Source of the DNA: VXPW01 sp965115815
GTDB taxonomy: Bacteria > Pseudomonadota > Alphaproteobacteria > TMED109
NCBI GenBank assembly: GCA_965115815.1
Contig: OZ220465.1
Location: 3,596,001 to 3,660,000 of the forward strand
Direction of reading: 5' to 3'
DNA: 64,000 nucleotides
A program made the position numbers and the translations under genes. Shown here piece by piece: positions 36,320 to 45,095 of this stretch. The notes under the pieces were generated by a model that was given only the letters and a program-made list of their open reading frames with translations, was not told the origin of the DNA and did not search any database. How positions within the stretch are numbered: the stretch's first letter is position 1; each line of letters starts with the position of its first letter.

Positions 36320-37612
36320 ATGGCGCGCATTAGGGGGACCGACGGCGACGACCGGATCGACGGCGGGCGCGACGACGACATGCTGCTTGGCGGGGCCGGC
36401 GACGACATTCTGCGCGGCGGCAAAGGCGACGACTATCTGTCCGGAAGCATGGGCGACGACATTCTGCGCGGCGGCGCCGGCGACGACACGCTCTACGGCG
36501 ACAACGTGGGCGCAGCCGGCGACGATCGGCTCTACGGCGGCAACGGCGACGACTTCCTGCACGGTGGGGCCGGCGACGATCGGCTCTACGGCGGCAACGG
36601 CGACGACCGGCTGGAAGGCGGGACCGGCAACGACTGGTTCTACGGCGGCCTCGGCGGCGACGTGATCTACGGCGGGGCCGGCGGCGACGTGATCTACGGC
36701 GGCGGGCCCAAAGAAGGCCAGCGCGACGGCGGCGACGTGATCTACGGCGGCGCGGGTAACGATTCCATACAGGGCGGGGCCGGCGACGACTACCTGTCCG
36801 GCGACGAAGGCGACGATCGGCTCTACGGCGGGTCCGGCGACGATCGGCTCTACGGCGGGTCCGGCGACGATCAGCTCGAAGGCTACGACGGCGACGACTA
36901 CCTGTCCGGCGACGAAGGCGACGACCGGCTGTTCGGCATTGGCGGCGACGATCGGCTCTACGGCGGGTCCGGCGACGACTACCTGCAAGGCGGGTCCGGC
37001 AACGACCGCATGTACGGCAGCGACGGCAAAGACATTCTGCACGGCGGCGACGGCAAAGACATTCTGCACGGCGGCGACGGCAACGACATTCTGCACGGGA
37101 ATAGTAGACTAGATTTGGATTGGAGCCGGCCGGACCGTGGCAACGGCGACGTGATCTACGGCGGGGCCGGCGACGACGTGATCTACGGGGGTTACGACGG
37201 CGACGACACGATCTACGGCGGCAAGGGCAACGACGTTCTCTGGGGCGACGGGGACGACGGGGGCTGGGATTTCAAGGACAGCGACTTGAGCGACTGGCTC
37301 CGCGACGCCGGGTACGACGGCGACCTACGCGATACCGCCGCGATCCGGCTATGGCTGGCGGAGGAGGCTTACAGCGGCGCGGACCGCTTTGTATTCGACG
37401 CGGAAAGCGACCATGACACGATCAAGGACTTCGGCAACGGCGCCGACGTGCTCGTATTCCGGGGCGGGCTGGTCTACGCCGATCTGATCGCGAAGGACAA
37501 CGAAGACGGCGACGCAGTCATTACCGGCCCGGGCGACGACTGGAGCGTAACGCTGGAAGGCGTGGCCGCGGCCGACTTGACCGAATCCGACTTCGAATTC
37601 CTGGGCGGATAG
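36320..37612 (+). CDS. RTX-repeat (hemolysin-type Ca-binding) protein
   Basis: A 430-residue protein made of about 30 GGxGxDxLYGG-type nonapeptides from residue 5 to about 300. It ends in a typical RTX C-terminal domain (DRFVFDAESDHDTIKDFGNG, then ADLTESDFEFLGG). GGAGGA lies about 10 bp before the ATG. It is acidic and has no signal peptide, so it is a probable type I secretion substrate, but no ABC/HlyD/TolC genes are near. It is the one non-transposition gene with a complete ORF inside the 14.4-kb composite transposon, and begins 28 bp after an IS3 right end. Confidence 0.88.
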   Translation: MARIRGTDGDDRIDGGRDDDMLLGGAGDDILRGGKGDDYLSGSMGDDILRGGAGDDTLYGDNVGAAGDDRLYGGNGDDFLHGGAGDDRLYGGNGDDRLEGGTGNDWFYGGLGGDVIYGGAGGDVIYGGGPKEGQRDGGDVIYGGAGNDSIQGGAGDDYLSGDEGDDRLYGGSGDDRLYGGSGDDQLEGYDGDDYLSGDEGDDRLFGIGGDDRLYGGSGDDYLQGGSGNDRMYGSDGKDILHGGDGKDILHGGDGNDILHGNSRLDLDWSRPDRGNGDVIYGGAGDDVIYGGYDGDDTIYGGKGNDVLWGDGDDGGWDFKDSDLSDWLRDAGYDGDLRDTAAIRLWLAEEAYSGADRFVFDAESDHDTIKDFGNGADVLVFRGGLVYADLIAKDNEDGDAVITGPGDDWSVTLEGVAAADLTESDFEFLGG

Positions 37613-37921
37613 GACCCGCGGCGCCCCGGCGCCGGCCGCGCTCAAGCGCACGGCCCCCGCGGCGCCCGCGAGGCTGCATGCAGCGACGGAAAACGGAACG
37701 GCCCTACGCGGCGCATAGCGGCCGCTGGACGCCCCCGTATTCCGGGGGTAGGAAAACCTAGGGGGCGGCTTCCTGCGCGCTGACGGGCTTCTGGGCGAAG
37801 GTTTCATGGCCGCTAATTGCCGATCCGAGCGGATTCGGCCCCGCGGCGCCGTTTCCGCCGCCGAATGCGCCCGGCCGCCGCCACGCCGGGTGTCCACCCC
37901 AAAGAATTTTGATTTGAAGTT
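37613..37921. other. No gene seen between RTX gene and ISNCY copy 2
   Basis: GC-rich, with short palindromes (such as GGCGCC repeats and CTGCATGCAG) but no T-tract terminator and no plausible protein. Confidence 0.4.
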
Positions 37922-39672
37922 AGTGCCCGCCCGAAAATGCCCCTTTCGGATGGCCTTCCGGCGCAATTGCGGGTTGGGACCCTCCCTCGGTGCCCCGTCC
38001 GCTCGGTTTCCGGGGGGATTTCTGCCGATGGGCAGCGGCATCCGGGCTTGTCCCGCCGCGAATCCGGCGGCCGGGGCGAGCGGCTCCGTTCCCGCCTCCG
38101 GCGGGCTTCGCAGATGGGGTGGAAGGAAGCCGCCGTCAGGCGGCGCGTCTTCGTCGTCGTTGGGCCCGGGCCCGGGCCTGCCGGTGCAGCAGCCCGATTC
38201 GGTGGACGTTGAAGGCGGTCACGGACCGTGCCACCATCCGGGCAAACCCGTCTGCCCCCTACGACAGGACCCGGTCCATGCCGCGTTGCTCGAGGTTGTG
38301 GATCGCGGACTCCACGGCCGGATGCTGCCGACGCATCTTCCGGAACATCGGGTCGGCTTCCCGTTTCCGGTCCGCCTGACCGAGCTTTCCCTTCTTCGGC
38401 AGCACGTTGTGCTCCAGCAGCTCGTCCAGGGTGATCCGGTTGGAGGGGCTGGGAAAGCCCCGATCGAAACTGCACAGGCGGAGGTCGGGGAAGCGAGCCT
38501 GGGCTTCTCGGATCATGGGCACGGCAGGATCCACGTCTCCGCCTTCCCACAGGACCCGAGGGTGCAGGAGGAAGCCGTGTTGATCCTCCAGCACGGCCAC
38601 CGGCACTCCGAGTTCCACCGGCACCCCGGCCTTGCCCTTCACACACCAGCGTGTGTGCTCTTCGAAGGTATCTACTCACCCCCTACTGATGACGAAGATC
38701 GATCCGTTTCTTGTCAGCCGGAACACGCACTTCCGGTCATCGGCCGCGAGCGAGTTAAGGGGGCAAGGGACAATGCCGGATCCGCACCCGTCAGGAAAAA
38801 CGATTCGTCATCAGTAGGGGGTGAGTAGATACCTTCGAAGATCGAAAACACCTTCTCGCTCTGCGGAATCTTCTCGCCCTTCCGCAGACGGCGATCCACC
38901 TGGTGGATCTGCCGGCGGGCATGCTTGAGGTACGACTCGACCGAACGCACCGTGGGGATCGGGACGTCTCGCTCCCGAAGCACCGGTACCGCCTCTTCCG
39001 CCCGCCGGACCCACGCCCGGCTGGCGTCGAGGTACGCCTTGACCGGCTCCGGACGGGCCCGTCGGGTCTGCCGAACCTGCTGGAAATGCTGCTGCAGTTT
39101 CCGGCTCCCATGCTGCCACTGCCGCCATCCAGACACCCCCAAGCGTACGGCGACGCGACCCGTATCCCGCACCAGGCAACGCATCGCATCCCACAACAGG
39201 TGGACATCTGTCGGGTAGTGCACATCCGTCTTCACCACGAACGAATCGCAGCGGCCCCGCAGGGGGTCGTCCGACCGACGGCGGCCCCGGTCGTCCGCGT
39301 CGTCCGCGTCGTTCGCGCCGTCCGCGCCGTTCGTGCCGTTCGTGCCGTCCGCGCCGTCCGCGCCGTCCTTCCGCTTCCGTGTCCGCTTCCGCTTCCGTAC
39401 CATCGCATGGCCTTTCTCCGCGATCAGCTGCGACACCTTCCCCAGCACTTCCGGTGTCAGCAGGCTCACGTTGTCCACCCTCGTCTGATATCCGTACCGG
39501 GTGTGATCCCAGATGTCGGTGTGCCCCAGAAACTTCCGAACCGTCCTGTGCTCGTTCACCAGCTCGTGCATGGGATCGAAGTCCTAGCCCAAACCCTGCT
39601 TCAGGAGACCCATCACCAGGATCTTCCACAACTCCATGCCGGGACGCCCTCGCAGGCGGGATACCTCGGGAA
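37922..39672 (-). mobile_element. ISNCY-like element copy 2, truncated and interrupted
   Basis: The left end AGTGCCCGC at 37922 matches copy 1. The transposase reads leftward from about 39672 but lacks its first ~70 residues, cut by the ISAs1-like copy 2. A TAG replaces a Cys codon near 39582 and another TAG replaces the Tyr of VLSYGA near 38262. MITE2 is inserted at 38668. A Asp/Gly/Asn/Thr-rich expansion of about 30 residues (39290-39367) fills the basic linker. Not functional. Confidence 0.8.
38668..38832. mobile_element. IS66-type MITE, copy 2 (intact, 165 bp)
   Basis: The ends are GTATCTACTCACCCC and the complementary GGGGTGAGTAGATAC. A perfect 8-bp direct repeat CTTCGAAG lies at 38660-38667 and 38833-38840. 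The uninterrupted site is seen in ISNCY copy 1, where the homologous position near 30455 reads CTCGAAG once. It is inverted relative to copy 1. Confidence 0.88.
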
Positions 39673-39760
39673 CACGGCCATCCCATGCTAGGTTTGTTGG
39701 AAGGCTGGGTTCCGCGGATTCCGGATGATTCGTATTGGTGCTGGCTTTTTGTGAAGCGGC

Positions 39761-40660
39761 GTGGTATCCGTGGTGGTCATGGAACGCGCCGCGGATGTTT
39801 TCGAGACGACTCCGGAGGGTTTTGCGCTCGGGGATGTGGTGGTGCGCCTGGCGCGGCCGGATGAGGTGTGTCGCTGGAACCGTGTGGTGGACCGTCATCA
39901 CGATCTTGGTTTCAAGCAGTTTGCGGGTCGAGGTCTGCGCTACGTGTTCACGTGGCGCGGGCGGTGGATTGGCGCTGCGGGCTGGCAAACGGGCGCCTTC
40001 TGCTGTGCGCCGCGGGACCGTTGGATTGGCTGGCGCCGCGAGGAGCAGTTTGAGCGGTTGCACCTGATCGGAAACAACACGAGGTTTGTGATTCTGGGGG
40101 GTCGCCAGGCGTTTCGGGGTCTTGCCTCGTTTGCGTTGTCGCGGATGCAGCGGCGTCTCAGCGATGACTGGGAGGCTGCGTACGGCAATCCGTTGCGGGT
40201 GGCGGAGTCGTTGGTCTCACCGACGAAGTTCCGCGGCACCCTGTACAAGGCGGCGAACTGGAAGTACGTGGGCAGGAGCAAGGGCTATGCACGCGCCAAC
40301 GGACGTTATACCGATCCGCACGGGGAGGCGAAGGATCTGTACATGGTTCCGCTGCGTCGCGACGCCTGTCGTCGGTTGCGGGATCGTGCGCCGCTTCCGG
40401 CGGCGTGGGAGTTGCGGGCGACGCAGAGCGGCCGGTCGGCGCGGGAGTTGCGCTCGATGTACCCGCATGGTGCGGCGCTTTCCGACTTCCGGCGCGCGCA
40501 GGGGCGCAAGCACGGCATCGCTTCGGTGCTGTGCGTGATGTTGCTGGCACGGCTGGCGAATCGGCACGGCGCGGAGGCGGCGGCACGCTACGCGAAGGCG
40601 ATGACGCAGAAGGATCTGGCGCAGATCGGTGCGTGGAAGAACCCGGACACCGGCCGGTAG
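39761..40660 (+). CDS. DruA-like DUF4338 protein, intact ORF in ISAs1-like element
   Basis: A 299-residue ORF (GTG start; ATG 39779 is an alternative). The DUF4338 core is clear: RHHDLGFKQFAGRGLRYVFT, APRDRWIGWRREEQFERLHL, IGNNTRFVIL, AYGNPLRVAESLVSPTKFRG and AANWKYVGRSKGYARANGR. The C-terminal part (GRSARELRSMYPHG and LARLANRHGAEAAARYA) resembles the N-terminal region of ISAs1 transposases. DUF4338 is the DruA family of the Druantia phage-defence system and also occurs with transposases. The usual N-terminal winged-helix part is missing. The stop is a TAG followed in frame by the transposase, as in copy 1. No other Druantia gene (druB-E) is present, so a transposition role is more likely than defence. 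Confidence 0.78.
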   Translation: MVSVVVMERAADVFETTPEGFALGDVVVRLARPDEVCRWNRVVDRHHDLGFKQFAGRGLRYVFTWRGRWIGAAGWQTGAFCCAPRDRWIGWRREEQFERLHLIGNNTRFVILGGRQAFRGLASFALSRMQRRLSDDWEAAYGNPLRVAESLVSPTKFRGTLYKAANWKYVGRSKGYARANGRYTDPHGEAKDLYMVPLRRDACRRLRDRAPLPAAWELRATQSGRSARELRSMYPHGAALSDFRRAQGRKHGIASVLCVMLLARLANRHGAEAAARYAKAMTQKDLAQIGAWKNPDTGR

Positions 40661-40672
40661 GAACCGGTGTCC
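40645..40672 (+). promoter_or_regulatory. Stem-loop holding stop codon, SD-like sequence and GTG start, copy 2
   Basis: GGACACCGG (40645-40653) pairs with CCGGTGTCC (40664-40672). The 10-nt loop has the TAG stop (40658-40660) overlapping TAGGA, and the GTG of the transposase (40667) lies in the downstream stem. This suggests termination-reinitiation or regulated readthrough between the two ORFs. It is identical to copy 1 in stem and loop. Confidence 0.5.
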
Positions 40673-41250
40673 AAATCGACCGTGCACCGGGTGCTGCAGA
40701 ACACCGACCCGGCGTGGATCGAGGAGGCTCTGCGGCGCTGGGCGCAGCCGCGCCTGCGGGTCGGCCACGCGATTGCGGTCGACGGCACGCGCATTCGCGG
40801 CGCCCACCGCACCGGCGAGGATCAGTACGAGACGGTCTCGCGGATCGAGCACGGGACCGGCATGCCGGTCTCGATCCTCAACGATCATGACGAAGGCGGG
40901 GAGATCGCCGCCGTCCACGCCGCGCTCGAGACCGCGCCGGTGGCCGGCCGTCTACTCACGCTCGACGCGCTCCACACCACCCGCGAGACGGCACGGCGGA
41001 TCGTCGAGACCCATGGCGCCGACGGGATGATGACGGTCAAGGGCAACGCTCCCAAGACCTTCGAGACGTTCGAGAGCATCAACTGGGAAACCACGAGCAC
41101 GGGACGCTACAGCGAAAAGCCCACGCTCGAGCACGGCCGCATCGAGCAACGCAGCATCGAAGTCTTCACCCCGCCCGCGAAGATGATCAACTATCCTCAT
41201 GTCAAACCGATCTTCCGTGTCACCCGGCGCGTCGAATTCAAGAAATCTGG
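40667..41250 (+). pseudogene. ISAs1-family transposase, 3'-truncated
   Basis: In frame with the DruA-like ORF after one TAG, the GTG start gives SKSTVHRVLQNTDPAWIEEA. The ISAs1 catalytic blocks IAVDGTRIRGAHRTGED, LLTLDALHTTRETARRIVE and MMTVKGNAPKTFETF follow. The gene is cut at 41250 by IS66-like element X (after RRVEFKKSG), so the last catalytic part is missing. Confidence 0.82.
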
Positions 41251-41258
41251 GTAACTAC

Positions 41259-42737
41259 TCACCCCTTGTTGGGGTCTGGTTGGCCATAGTGCTCGTTGAG
41301 GATGTCTGCGGCCTTTCCGTTGAGGGCGATGTGGATGGCGACGAGAGGGTTGTAGCCGAGTGCCTCCATGGAGGTGAGGAAGCTGGAGCCTCGGCACCAT
41401 GCGGTTGCGTGGAGCATGGTGCGGAAACATCCGGACACCTTGATCTTGACCTTGGTCATTCGGATCTTCTGTTCTCCGGCATGGTTGGTGAAGCTGACGT
41501 CGGGGTCCTTCATGAAGCGGAGGACGGACGTCTCGTGTTTCACGAGACGTTCATGCAGGTTGTGGGCGTCGGACGTTGCGATGCGTCCCCGGGTTCCTTT
41601 CGTCCGCGGCGGGATATCGGGCAACTCCTTGGCGCCTTGGGTGAGGAGGGTGCGGTAGCGCGTGCGCACGGCCCGGCGGTCGGTCTCGTTCAAGGCCTTG
41701 GATGCGCTCTGGTGGACCCTGTGACAGACCTCGCGCAGCCGGCTCTTCATCCATCGCGCCCAGCGGTAGCCGTTGGACTCGACGACGAAGGCCCGTTCGC
41801 GCAGCAGGTGGCTGCCGCACAGCTGGTGGCGGCACTGATCGTAGCCCATGTATGCAGCCCAGCAGTCGTGGACCAGGACACCTTGGTAGCGCGGGAGGAT
41901 GCCGATCTCCTCGATCGCCTCCCGACCGCGCTTGCGGTGCGGGAACTTCACGGTCAGGGTGCCGTCGGTGACGACAGGGAGCCATGGGGTCTTGCCGGCG
42001 ACCCGGAATCCGGTCTCATCGACATGCAAGGCCGGGCGTTGCAGGAGATGGGCCACGGCGACCTCCTCCCAGGATGCGAGCGCATCCTGAAAGCGCCGGA
42101 CCTAGCCGAGACAGGTCGCCTCGGAGAGCCTGATGCCGGAGATCGCGTGCACGAGCGAGACGGCACGGCGCAGGGACAGCATCTGGGCGATCCGCAGGTT
42201 GAGGACCAAGGCCTGGATGCTGACACCGTACTGCACGGGCCCCGGCATGAGGTCTGGGAACCGGCCCTGGGTCCGGGCCCGACACTTCGGGCATTCCTTG
42301 ATCTCGGCGTCGACGCGGCGCTCGACGACTTCGAACACGAGGTCGTAGAGGACGCGCCGCTCCCGATCGACGGGGTCGACGTCGTCGAGGTCGGCGCCGC
42401 AGGCGTCGCAGGCATCGACGGTGATCGTCTCCTGGACGGTGGTCGTGCGCCGGTGGCCGCCCGTCTGCGGGTTCGGCTTCGGGCCCTTGCCGTGGCTCCC
42501 GGTGCGCCGCGCGCTCTCGTCCGGGTCCGTCTGGGACGGCGGCAGACCGGAGTTCCGGCTCGTCTTGCGCGTGGCCTTCTCCAGGAGCACGGCCAGCAGC
42601 AGCTGGAGCAGCATCAGCAGGCCGCGGACGAGCGCCTCGCACTCCGGGGGGACCTTGCCTTGCGTGCGGAGATCCTGGAACCGCTTCTGGAAGGCGTCGA
42701 CCTCCGGGCGCAGGGAAGTGCCGGCGACGCTCGTCAT
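41259..42737 (-). pseudogene. IS66-type transposase TnpC, amber-interrupted
   Basis: Nearly identical to the intact gene at 47317-48795 but with TAG at 42102-42104 in place of the Tyr codon in CLGYVRRFQD. This splits it into a 211-residue N-terminal part and a C-terminal part with LHVDETGFRVAG and VLVHDCWAAYMGYDQC. Several Arg substitutions suggest further decay. Confidence 0.88.
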
Positions 42738-42828
42738 CCCGACGCCTCCACCCCCCGGACGGTCGCCCGCACGGCGAACCGCTCGCCTTCGGGCATCGTC
42801 CGGTAGCGCCGCGCCGGCGGCGGGCGCG

Positions 42829-43278
42829 TCAGGATCGCGCCGCCCCCAAGGAACGCCTCCAGGTACACGTCCTGCGGCGGCCGGGCCGTGACGACCGCCG
42901 GGCTCCGACCCGTCGTCTGTCGCGGACGGGGTCCTCGCGCACGGGCGGCAATGTCAGGATGCCGTGGCGCTCCAAGGTCTCCAGCATCCCGAGGCCGGCC
43001 CCGACCCTGGAGCCGCCCTTCGCTGTCGTCCCGTGAAGGGGCTCGCAGAGGGTCTTCGCCCGCTCGGTGCGGCGGCAGGGGGAACACCGACCCACGGTCT
43101 CCCGAACCTCCGCGATCGGCGGGCGGGTCCGGCGGCGGCCCGAACAGGGGGGCGACTTCAGGTCGATGATTCGCGGGTCCATGGGGATTCCCGCAGCCAC
43201 GATTCGACGACAGCATGCGAATCGGCGGGCGCTGGTCAAGCGGTGCGTGGACGACCCGCCCATGCACCGAAACGTCAC
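42829..43278 (-). CDS. Small ORF of IS66-like element X with DruA-type winged-helix-like segment
   Basis: 149 residues upstream of tnpC on the same strand. The segment RRTERAKTLCEPLHGTTAKG followed by MLETLERHGILTLPPVRED resembles the N-terminal region of DUF4338/DruA proteins (pattern RTxLAxxLCExLxW, xxLxxLExxGxLxLPP). The pattern match is by eye. The C-terminus is basic and low-complexity. ATG in MDPRIIDLKS is an alternative start 32 codons downstream. In copy Y a 124-bp deletion changes the C-terminus. Confidence 0.5.
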   Translation of the reverse strand: MTFRCMGGSSTHRLTSARRFACCRRIVAAGIPMDPRIIDLKSPPCSGRRRTRPPIAEVRETVGRCSPCRRTERAKTLCEPLHGTTAKGGSRVGAGLGMLETLERHGILTLPPVREDPVRDRRRVGARRSSRPGRRRTCTWRRSLGAARS

Positions 43279-43957
43279 CTCCTATCCAAGGCCTGCCGGT
43301 ATGGGAACACCGCCGTCACCTCGACGCACCTATCCGAATGCCCTTGCCCCGCCGGGCGATCGACCCGTCGTCGCCGTCGATCCCTACCCGGCCGCCATCC
43401 ACACCTCCGACGCGGTCCGCCCCACGGTGATCCCACGCTGCTGATCCGGCGACGACTGGCGAGATGTTCTCAGTTTGCGTCGCGCTGCAATCGTGCCGCC
43501 AAGGCTCGATGGGGCCTTCTTGGCCCGAACCTTGCGATCTCAAGGCGGCGATCTGTGATGAGCCGAGCCCCACGCATTCGGATTTCGCATCTCCGAATCA
43601 GCATGGGATCGTCGTGCGGTCCGCCCCGATGGCCCATCTTGGAGAGGGTCCCTCCTACAACGTCAAGCGCAGATCTCCGGCGGAGGGGAACGGCAGCCCA
43701 CGGAACCCGCTCCACCGGACCGCACGGCGCGGACCCGCGACCTCCGCGCGAGGGGCCCGGTCGCGTTGCGGACCCCTCCCCACAAGGCCGGAACGGGGAG
43801 CGGAAGCCGAAGATCGACCCACTTCTTGTCAGCCGAACCCCGTGCATCCGGTCCTCGGCCGCGAGCGAGGGAAAGGGGCACGGAACCATGCCGGATCCGA
43901 ACCCGTCAGGAAAAACGATTCGTCATCAGTAGGGGGGGTGAGTAGATACGATGTAGG

Positions 43958-44275
43958 TTGAAATCTCTCGTCGCACACCGGCGGATTCCACTCCCGTCCG
44001 GCCAAGGCATTGCCCGCCAACCGGAAACCGGGAACGTTCTGTTCTCGCAGGCAGGGCCGGGGTCGTCGGGGGAGCCGGGCGCGCACCGCCTCCGGCAACG
44101 CCCGTGCCGGATCCCGGTTGCGGGCGCGCGCCGCAGGCGGGCGCTGCCGGCCCCGGGGTTCGCACACTCCCCCGGGCCGGGCTCCGGCCTCAGGGTCCGG
44201 GGCGCGTGACTCGGGTCGCCGCCGACCGGACGGCGTCCCGTCCGGTTTCCGGCCGCCGGGAGCGGGAAGCTCGGA
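43958..44275. other. No gene seen
   Basis: GC-rich native DNA between the right duplication of the composite transposon and the stop of the fatty acid hydroxylase gene. No coding pattern was recognised. Confidence 0.4.
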
Positions 44276-45091
44276 TCATCCCGTCGGCACGGCTCCGGCC
44301 GGCGGCCGGCGGCCGTCCGGTGTGCGGACCGTCCGGCGAAGATCCTGGCGGACGTGACGGGTGTCGTAGCCGTTGAACAGGTGTCCCAGCAGACCCCGTT
44401 TCAGGTCGGAGGTACCGAACAGCCAGTCCATGATCGGGAACGTCAGGTTCATGTTGCGTTCCATCATGAGCGACTGGTTGTGGTGGGCGGTGTGATGCCG
44501 GCGGATGGTGTTCACGAACGGCATGTGGCGAACGAACCGGTTCTCGTCCACGTGACAGCAAAAGTGCATGAACTCGTACAGGAGGTACATGGAGGTGGTC
44601 GTCGCGATCACGAGCCAGCCAACATTGGACGTGAACAGCCACCCGGCGGCCAGGGCGATCGGCACCGACATGCAGATGAAGGTCACCAGTGCGAACGGGG
44701 GAAAGAAGGTGACGCGCCAGTCGTGCTGGCCGGCAAAGCGCATCTCGTCGTCGGTGAAGAACTGGTGGTGCATCATCGTGTGGCGCATGTAGATGGCCCG
44801 GAGGGCCCGGTTCTTCTGGGGCCGGTGCATGATTGCGATGTGCAGGAACCATTCGAAGAAGTTGGCGCCGAGGAAGGCGACCGGCACGATCAGCCACTCG
44901 TACCAGCGCACGTCGGCCAGGCTCTGGACGTAGATCGCCAGGGCGGCGCAACCGATGGCATAGATCACGCCGACATGCAGCCACCCGTTGTACCAACCGG
45001 CAATGCGCTCGCGGTAGGTTGCGCGGTAGCGCCGCTGCCGGTTCGACATCTGCGTGCAATCGAGTTCCCGTGCCATGCGTTCTCTCTCCAT
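44276..45091 (-). CDS. Fatty acid hydroxylase superfamily membrane protein
   Basis: A 271-residue integral membrane protein with the eight-histidine pattern of the fatty acid hydroxylase/sterol desaturase superfamily: NFFEWFLHIAIMHRP, RHTMMHHQFF, YEFMHFCCHVDENR and RRHHTAHHNQ. These ligate a di-iron centre for oxygen-dependent hydroxylation or desaturation of a lipid. About four to five hydrophobic helices are visible. The C-terminal 20 residues are disordered. It starts 4 bp after the DUF6166 gene stop, so they form an operon. ATG 45076 is an alternative start. The substrate is unknown. Confidence 0.85.
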   Translation of the reverse strand: MERERMARELDCTQMSNRQRRYRATYRERIAGWYNGWLHVGVIYAIGCAALAIYVQSLADVRWYEWLIVPVAFLGANFFEWFLHIAIMHRPQKNRALRAIYMRHTMMHHQFFTDDEMRFAGQHDWRVTFFPPFALVTFICMSVPIALAAGWLFTSNVGWLVIATTTSMYLLYEFMHFCCHVDENRFVRHMPFVNTIRRHHTAHHNQSLMMERNMNLTFPIMDWLFGTSDLKRGLLGHLFNGYDTRHVRQDLRRTVRTPDGRRPPAGAVPTG

Positions 45092-45095
45092 CCGG

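Larger units (their letters stand above)
39673..41250 (+). mobile_element. ISAs1-like element with DruA-like ORF, copy 2 (3'-truncated)
   Basis: Starts with CACGGCCATCCCATGCT inside the 5' part of ISNCY copy 2 and stops abruptly at the IS66-like end at 41251. It therefore lacks the C-terminal third of the transposase and the right end. Confidence 0.8.
29551..43949. mobile_element. 14.4-kb composite transposon bounded by IS66-type ends
   Basis: The left boundary is GTATCTACTCACCCCC (end of a MITE) and the right boundary is its complement GTGAGTAGATAC (end of the IS66-like element copy X). The outside bases are a perfect 8-bp direct repeat GATGTAGG (29543-29550 and 43950-43957), the duplication length known for IS66. 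Inside are MITE1, ISNCY copy 1, two IS630 relics, IS110, an IS407-like IS3 element, an intact RTX gene, ISNCY copy 2 with MITE2, the ISAs1-like copy 2 with intact DruA-like ORF, and IS66-like X. The inner ends have no matching duplications (AAATCTGG left of X, CGGCGAGA right of MITE1), as expected if the outer ends moved the whole block. Confidence 0.65.
41251..43949 (-). mobile_element. IS66-like element, copy X
   Basis: A 2.7-kb element with inverted ends GTAACTACTCACCCC (41251) and, on the complement of the right end, GTATCTACTCACCCCC (43949). It carries a small ORF and a broken tnpC, with no tnpA or tnpB, as in single-transposase IS66 subgroups such as ISBst12. It lacks flanking duplications of its own (AAATCTGG versus GATGTAGG). 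The right end is the right boundary of the composite transposon. Compared with copy Y it keeps two extra segments of 204 and 124 bp. Confidence 0.82.

Noticed and set aside
39761..40660. A Druantia anti-phage system
   Set aside because: Only a DruA-like domain within a transposon is present; no druB, druC, druD or druE-type helicase gene occurs in the window.
38262..42104. Several TAG codons at conserved Tyr positions (IS66 X, ISNCY copy 2, ISAs1-like), suggesting amber recoding
   Set aside because: Intact native genes here use TAG as the true stop (LivF, topoisomerase III, TAXI protein), and intact sister transposases have Tyr codons, so these look like ordinary TAC-to-TAG mutations. The conserved ISAs1-like TAG is kept as a separate finding because both copies share it with a stem-loop.
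41243..43957. IS66-like X as an independent insertion with its own target duplication
   Set aside because: The flanks AAATCTGG and GATGTAGG do not match; the right flank instead matches the flank of MITE1 14.4 kb away.
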